Shown here: positions 58,308 to 64,000 of the stretch, piece by piece
How the letters are laid out: each line of letters opens with the position of its first letter
Numbering within the stretch: the first letter of the stretch is position 1
NCBI GenBank assembly: GCA_016584495.1
Contig: WAID01000001.1
Location: forward strand, 2,232,001 to 2,296,000
Source of the DNA: Celoporthe dispersa
Lineage: Eukaryota > Ascomycota > Sordariomycetes > Diaporthales > Cryphonectriaceae
DNA length: 64,000 nucleotides
Direction: 5' to 3'
Program-made: the position numbers and the translations under genes
The notes under the pieces: generated by a model
Database searches by the model: none
What the model saw: only the letters and a program-made list of their open reading frames with translations
What the model was told of the DNA's origin: nothing

Positions 58308-59258
58308 ATGCCACCACCAATACGAAGGGCGCCTCTGCGCGCCCTCTCAGCGCCCGTCCTCGCCCCCAGGGCCACCGCGGCAGCAGCTCGCCCCTTCAGC
58401 AGCACCACCGCCACCGCCTCCGACATTCCCATCCCGCCCGAGTCCCCTCGCTTCATCCCTCTCCCCGACCTTCCCCAGTCCGATGAGACCAAGAAACCCA
58501 TAGTCAAGGGCCACCTCCCCGTCCCGCGCGAGATCTTCACCAAGCGCGCCCACAAGGACCACAAGCTCTCGCCGACCTTCGTGCGCGACACCGCACCGCA
58601 CTCCAAGGCCGAGCGGCGTGGGGAGCCACCACGGTCCGAGCGCGATGCCTGGAAGCGCCTCATGGCCGAGAGCCGGCGGCAGGCGCTGGGCAGCGGCGTC
58701 AGCAGCCTGTGGAAGCGCAAGGTGAAGCGGGAGACGCAGGCCAAGGCCAGGGCCGACGCCCACGCGCAGCGCAACCTGGACGACAAGCGCGCCCCCGAGC
58801 GGCCGGACGAGGTATTCACGCGGGGCACGATCCCGCAGGCCACGCTGGACACGTCGGTCATCCGGGACCCAGAGTATGCCACGCGCCAGCGGGAGTCGGC
58901 CGGGCGGACGGCGGCGCTGCAGGCGGCCAAGTCGGAGGCGAGGAAGGATGCCATCCAGCGGCTCTACGTCGAGGCGAGCAATTTCATCGTGACCGAGGAG
59001 GAGCTGGCCAAGAAGGTGGACGAGATCTTCTCCGAGCAGCACTTCACCAAGGCAGGCACCGCGCGGGGTATCTTCTGGGGCGCGGAGAACATGTGGGAGG
59101 CATATGGGTCGCCGACGACGGTGCGGCAGATGTTTGCGGACATGAGGGGCACGAGCACGCAGGTCACAAAGGCTTTCGATACCTCCTTCAACAAGACGGT
59201 GCAGAGGCAGAAGGTCGTGGCGGGCGAGCTCACCGGGGGTGCGCTGTCTGTGGACTAG
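58308..59258 (+). CDS. PET123: Mitochondrial small ribosomal subunit protein mS26 (Pet123-type)
   Basis: 316 aa, single exon, ATG 58308. The N-terminus (MPPPIRRAPLRALSAPVLAP, then RPFSSTTA) is a typical matrix presequence with a cleavage-like RPFSS. VKGHLPVPREIFTKR and KLSPTFVRDTAP are recurrent in fungal mS26. The rest is a highly charged, mostly helical protein (RQRESAGRTAALQAAKSEAR), as expected of a ribosomal helix bundle. The C-terminal part has RLYVEASNFIVTEEELAKKV. Yeast Pet123 has 318 residues, matching in length. The earlier in-frame codons at 57867-58307 are not needed. Confidence 0.85.
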   Translation: MPPPIRRAPLRALSAPVLAPRATAAAARPFSSTTATASDIPIPPESPRFIPLPDLPQSDETKKPIVKGHLPVPREIFTKRAHKDHKLSPTFVRDTAPHSKAERRGEPPRSERDAWKRLMAESRRQALGSGVSSLWKRKVKRETQAKARADAHAQRNLDDKRAPERPDEVFTRGTIPQATLDTSVIRDPEYATRQRESAGRTAALQAAKSEARKDAIQRLYVEASNFIVTEEELAKKVDEIFSEQHFTKAGTARGIFWGAENMWEAYGSPTTVRQMFADMRGTSTQVTKAFDTSFNKTVQRQKVVAGELTGGALSVD

Positions 59259-59639
59259 GACGATTCCAGAAAACAAAAAAAAGAAATGTTACAAATTCAA
59301 GCGAGGCTGTTATTCAGTATGCAACCTCGCGCAACAAGGACGAGCAAGTATGGGCACTGATGTACATAAGAAGCCCTTCCCCATTGAATGTGTTTGGCAA
59401 AGATCCGTGTTGCTTTCACGATGCCTCGAAATTTCACCCTCCCACCAACGCCAAAAGTTCGAATGCGATACAGGTCGGGCCGGATTTACCCAGATTGTCT
59501 CTATAAAAGAGCCCGGCATAGTCTAGATAGCGATCGTCCCATGTCCCAGACCAGAGCAGAGACCTCATGCAGGAACGCTTCCAAATATTCACAGACATGT
59601 ACATAAGTCTCTAATCCCTCACTCCTCTTCACAACCACC
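59259..59639. other. Convergent 3' region, mS26 / ABC transporter
   Basis: 381 bases between the two stops. No gene or repeat of note. Confidence 0.45.
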
Positions 59640-62600
59640 CTACCGCTTCTCAACCAGTAGGATGTGCATCGCAGCGTAGGCAAGGATGACGAAGACGGCT
59701 GCATAAGCACCCAGGCAGATGACGTCTCTCCACATGGCGCTGTTGTCGAACCCGAACGAGCTGAGGATCGCAGCACCGGGCACCGTGATATCCAGACCGT
59801 ACTTCTTATCCACCAGCGTCAGCTTGCTGACTTCGTTGACTATGAGAGACTCGAAGGCATAGTGGAAGATGGACAACCACTGGAGCCACTTGGCGCCGTC
59901 AGGAATCTTGTCCTGGTTGAGGAGGAGTCCGGCAAACAACAGGCTGAAGAGCATGACGAGGCTGCCGATCAGGTTGGCCACACTGTTGTCCTTGCAGACG
60001 ATGCCTATGAAGAGACAGACGGTGGCGGCTGCAAGGTTGAACAACACCAGCACGAGGATGAAGATGAAGAAGTGGGCCGCATCGGCCTTCAGTCCCGTCA
60101 TCGGGTAGATAATGATACCCATGAGGATCGGAGGGATGATCCGAAGGGGTATGATGTCGAACAGAACCTTGGATGCAAAATAGGTTACTGGCGAGTAGTA
60201 CCCATTCGCACGCTCCCTTGTGAAGAGCAGCCTCTCAGCAGAGAACACGTTCAGGCTTGTCAGGGTGCTAAAACCGAAGAGGGCCAGCACGAAAAAGAAC
60301 AGACCCAGGCGGTTCTGGAAGCCAGGGATATCCTCGGTCAGGCCGTAGAAGAGATACCCAGAGAGAACGCCGAGGAGGATGGCGATCGCATAATGCGTCA
60401 GCATCAACAACGGATTGCGGTAAAGATTCTTCCAAGTGCGCTGTGACAAAATGATGAACTGTCGGCCGTATCCGATGCGCGCGTAACCCTTGCCAACAAC
60501 ACTCGTGTGGATGTTGGGGCCCTCGACACTGTACGCACTCCCGTTTCGACCATTGGCGCTTTGGGCGGTAGCCACTGCTTGTGAGATGTCCTCATGAATG
60601 GTGCGAGCGATGTCAGACGTTCGGAAGGAATTGACGAGGATATCAAGGTCAGTCCCGCCTGATGCCGCGGGAGGAAGATCGTGGGGGTCCTCGATGATCT
60701 GAGGTGGTATACGGCCAGGGGCCTGCCTGTGAAGTTTGTATGCACCAGTCTCGCCCTCGCCGTCCGACGACGCGGCATCGGCATTGGTCTTGCGGCGAGT
60801 GAAGAGCTCGCGCTCCTGCCTGGACTTGACGGAATCTCGGCGCTTGTTCTTGGGCCTGGACGATGATGCCTCGACCCCGCTGTCCTCACCAATGCTGACG
60901 TTGGAGATGCTGGCGATACTCTTGACACCCCGCGTAGAACTCGGCCCAACGCTGGCCACATCAGCGGCCACAGTGCCGTCGTCGAAGCTGGTCGATGAGC
61001 TGGCATGCATGGTCAGGTCGACGAGGAAGTCTGCAATGTTGAAACCAGGCGGGCACTCGTAGCCAACGCGATCGAAGTATTCCTGGCATTGGCCAAACGG
61101 ACCCGAGAACACGGGGTTTCCTTGCGCCAGGAGGACCAGCCGATCGAACAGGGCGACGATGTTTGACCGCGGCTGGTGGATCGTGAAAATGACAGTCCGC
61201 TTGAAGTCCTTGGCCAGAGTCACCAGGCATTCGATGACGTTGAAGGCGTTGTACGCGTCGAGACCGCTAGTAGGTTCGTCCAGGAAGAGGATGGAAGGGC
61301 TGGTGACCAGTTCGCAGGCGATGCCCACCCGACGCTTCTCGCCACCAGAGATGCCACGGCCCTTGCCCTCCTCCGAGCCGATCAGGGAGTCCTTGATGTG
61401 GAAAATACCAAGCTGCTTCTCGACCTCCGTGGCTCGCTGTTCCTTGGCAGCTCTCGTCATGTCCCGGGGCAGTCGCAGCAACGCGCTGTTTAGGATCGTC
61501 TCGTGAACCGTCAACGTCGGGAGCATGGTGTCTTCCTGGTCCACGAACCCAACGACAGACTTGAAGTCGACGTCGCTGACCTTTTCGCCATTGACGAAGA
61601 AGTCACCGCTCACATCACCCCGCTTGTTCTTGCGTGCGAGGATGTCCAAAAATGTCGTCTTGCCTGCTCCGGACGCACCCATTATAGCGCAGATCTCGCC
61701 GGGGTGAGCGACACCCGATAGAGAGTGCAGGATCTGCTTGCCGTTGAGAGTGTAAGAGACGTTCTCGAACTGCAGTGACGCAGGTTTATGGTCCGCCATG
61801 AGCTTGAGCGCCTCGTCATCGGAGTCGTCCAGATGGATGGGTCCATATCTGAAGGAGCGCCTTGACAGGTACCAGGTGAGGACGATGACGGCGACAAGGA
61901 AGAGGGCGCAGCCAGCAATCACGCCTGCGATGAGCGGCGTGTTGATCTTCGGAACGGATGGCTTGTAGTCAGGCAGCTCGGAGAAGTGCACACACTCGCC
62001 GGAGCGGCAGGACAGGAAGATGCTCGAGTCGCCGATGATAGAGCTGATCAGGTCGTTCATGGCCGGCTCCTCGAAGCTGCACTTGTTGACGCCACCCTTG
62101 TTCTGAACACACTTGAACGAGCCGGGACCCTTAATCTCCTCGGCCAAGAAATCAGCGATGTCGACGGAGCCGTCCAGGCCACAGAGCATTCGGTCGGGGA
62201 TGCATGAGCACTCGACGTTCTTGCACTTATATGTCGTCCTGTTGTAGTTCTCGTCGCTGAAATCGTAGCTCGACTCGCAGTGGTCCAGGGTGCAGTAGAA
62301 GGATTCTCTCTGGTCGACCCAGACTGCCTGGTGTCAGCGCGCTCATGGCTCTTTGTTGGGGAAGAATGGGTAGGCTGATCTGCTCACATTGAAAGTCGCA
62401 TCTGCCATCCGGCGCGTTGCAGGTGAATGTGACCTGTGGGACTTGTTCTCCCAAAAGGTCTCGGATCTTGTCGTTGGTCACGTCGCACATCTGGTAGTTG
62501 TTCTTGAGCACATTGCCCATCTGGTAGCAGACACCGCCGTCTCCAGTCTCCATCAGAGAGTTGCAGGCCCGGTCGTCACTGCACACATTGCAGTTTATGC

Positions 62601-63088
62601 CGCCCCAGCCCTCGTCGCAGTCGCATCGGTCGCCTGCGCGTATCTGTCGATGCTCGTTGCCTTTGGCCAGTGAACCGCACACTAGCCCTCAGTCAGTACA
62701 AGGGAGAAGGAGGCGCAGGAGGCGGGAAGGCTGTTATCGGAGGGACGTACGAGGCTCGATGCAGTCAATGCCACCAAATCCATCAGGACATGAGCACTGG
62801 CCGTTGTACGTGTTGCAGTCCGCATATTGGCCGCAGGTGAACGCTGGTAGGAGGCAGTTAAAGCTAGAGACACATAACGAGCGTCAGCTGTCAGGAGTTC
62901 GCCTGGGTACCGGGGGTAGAGGACGCAGACCATGGTGGGCAGTCCTTCGGGCGATCGTCCATCAGCGCAAGCTGCGCGCGCAAAGCCTCGACGCCGTCAT
63001 AGGAGGACGAATAGTTGGAGAAGGCGGAGGCGGCGCTCGACAGCGCAAGCGCCCCTAGTATGAAGGCGCGGGCCGTCCGCGATGCCAT
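59640..63088 (-). CDS. ADP1: ABCG-type half transporter, ADP1-like with EGF-like ectodomain
   Basis: Exons 63088-62931, 62863-62751, 62681-62388 and 62323-59640 give 1,082 aa with all junctions in phase (yeast Adp1 is 1,049). Signal peptide [20 protein letters not shown]. The Cys-rich luminal/extracellular part (about 50-300) carries EGF-like modules: [20 protein letters not shown] and [16 protein letters not shown] membrane span at about 318-340 is followed by the ABC domain: Walker [10 protein letters not shown] (404-412), signature ISGGEKRR (513-520) and Walker [12 protein letters not shown] (534-544). A Ser-rich linker leads to the ABC2 membrane domain with about six spans. Reverse-oriented (NBD then TMD) as in ABCG. 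The substrate is not known for this family branch. The frame is intact over 3.2 kb. Confidence 0.94.
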
Positions 63089-64000
63089 GTTGCAGAGGGA
63101 CAGTAGACTCTCTCTCTCTCTACCGGGTCGTAGTGAAGAGTCTCAGACTGGTGAAGGAGCGTCCCCGAGGGTGGCGTGTGCGTATGTGTGTGTGTGTGTG
63201 TGTGTGTGTAGGATGGGTAAAGGTCTGGGGCAGGCGACCTCCCGAATCCAGGTGGTCTGTCTGCCTGTCTGCCAGGAAGTACTACCATGCAATGCAGTAT
63301 GATAGACTGCCCGCCTGCAGGTGATTCACAGCATGGAGAGCTCCTTTAGCGGCTGTGCTAAGCACCACAGCACCCGTCACACGTGGAGAACCTTGCTCAC
63401 AGGGGGGGGGGGCAGCTCGGAGCCTCGGGTACCTACCGCTATCAAACCCCTCTGCTGCAGGCCTATGGAGCAGATGCTCCCCAACATTTAACACTTCCCC
63501 AACTTTTTACAGTAATTCTTTTGTTGCCACTCACTCTGATGAGCTGCTATCCGTTATGAGTTCTTCACTGGTCACCTTGCAGAGGCATACTTCCACAGCT
63601 GCATATGTATTTTGATTGCAAGCCTAGGTGTGCTACACACTAGGGATGACGTATGCATCCAACAGATAACCCCATACTTTCGGTATCATGGTGGGTGGCT
63701 GGGCCGGGCTGGCCTAATCTCCAGAAACAGTACCTGTGGCATGAGTGGTGGGTCAGACTCTAGGGCGATCCTCCAACTTCCAGCACAGCGCTTCCTACAG
63801 TAGATGCATCTGCTGCGGTCTAACTCTTGCATACACCTCTGCTCTGTCAGCTATATCCTTATTTGTTTGATTTACAGAAGACATTCTGATTCAATCTAAA
63901 TTGTCCTTGACAACTGACTTTGCAATAATTGCTCGCTGTATTACATGTGATGCTGACAAGTAGCGAATTCAGATCCATCTGTAGCCTGCTCATTTGGAAT
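63089..64000. other. Right flank: ABC promoter and AT-rich DNA
   Basis: 912 bases. A short (TC)n tract and a (GT)n at 63187-63209 lie just 5' of the ABC gene; sequence turns AT-rich after about 63480. No gene recognised to the window end. Confidence 0.45.
63187..63209. repeat. (GT)n microsatellite
   Basis: About 11 GT units in the ABC transporter promoter region. Confidence 0.8.

Noticed and set aside
63187..63209. Telomere or CRISPR-like repeat
   Set aside because: Simple GT dinucleotide repeats only; no telomere unit, spacers or palindromic repeats occur anywhere in the window.

Overview
The window reads as nuclear DNA of a filamentous ascomycete (Pezizomycotina, most like a Sordariomycete). 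Genes are single transcription units on both strands, with GC-rich coding sequence, short GT-AG introns (mostly 55-180 bp), long CT-rich leaders, a HET-domain gene, and housekeeping genes whose closest relatives are fungal (KAP120, RPA43, TMA23, NOG2, PET123/mS26, ADP1). No viral, bacterial, plasmid, tRNA or rRNA gene was recognised.

Layout. 0.1-3.9 kb: a frame-disrupted membrane-protein gene (-) divergent from a HET-domain gene (+). 5.4-7.3 kb: a mitochondrial-type two-span membrane protein and a thioredoxin-fold protein (both -). 7.9-12.5 kb: FGAM synthase of purine synthesis (+). 12.9-23.5 kb: a minus-strand run of a Kap120-type importin, two MDR-family reductases, Pol I subunit RPA43 and the G-patch protein TMA23. 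25.9-28.0 kb: a GPI-type phospholipase B (+). 29.1-30.9 kb: an uncharacterised Cys-rich/caspase-like protein (-). 30.9-38.8 kb: a gene-poor stretch with microsatellites and an AT-rich right part. 38.8-48.0 kb: an FAD monooxygenase (+), a GH31 alpha-glucosidase (-) and an MFS transporter (+). 48.5-63.1 kb: a SPRY protein (-), a vacuolar-type Ca2+/H+ exchanger (-), GTPase NOG2 (-), mitoribosomal mS26 (+) and an ADP1-type ABC transporter (-).

The gene set is mostly housekeeping. RPA43, TMA23 and NOG2 serve ribosome production and mS26 the mitoribosome. CAX, MFS and ADP1 are membrane transporters, and PLB and GH31 are secreted or wall-bound hydrolases. There is no polyketide or peptide synthase backbone, so no secondary-metabolite cluster can be argued.

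The most striking feature of the sequence itself is a series of single-base length differences that break conserved reading frames in at least seven otherwise intact genes, most of them in short homopolymers: FGAM synthase, one MDR reductase (twice), TMA23, phospholipase B, alpha-glucosidase, MFS and CAX (twice), plus the FAD monooxygenase beside a triplet repeat. Allowing for one base at each site gives a total length divisible by three and family-like lengths. The simplest reading is residual sequencing error rather than mass pseudogenisation, and gene models here should be used with that in mind. Other points of interest are a GC-AG intron, a 16-nt micro-exon in CAX, and a nearly perfect 300-bp array of a 9-bp repeat between two convergent genes. 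I did not find convincing evidence of a wholly new multi-gene system.
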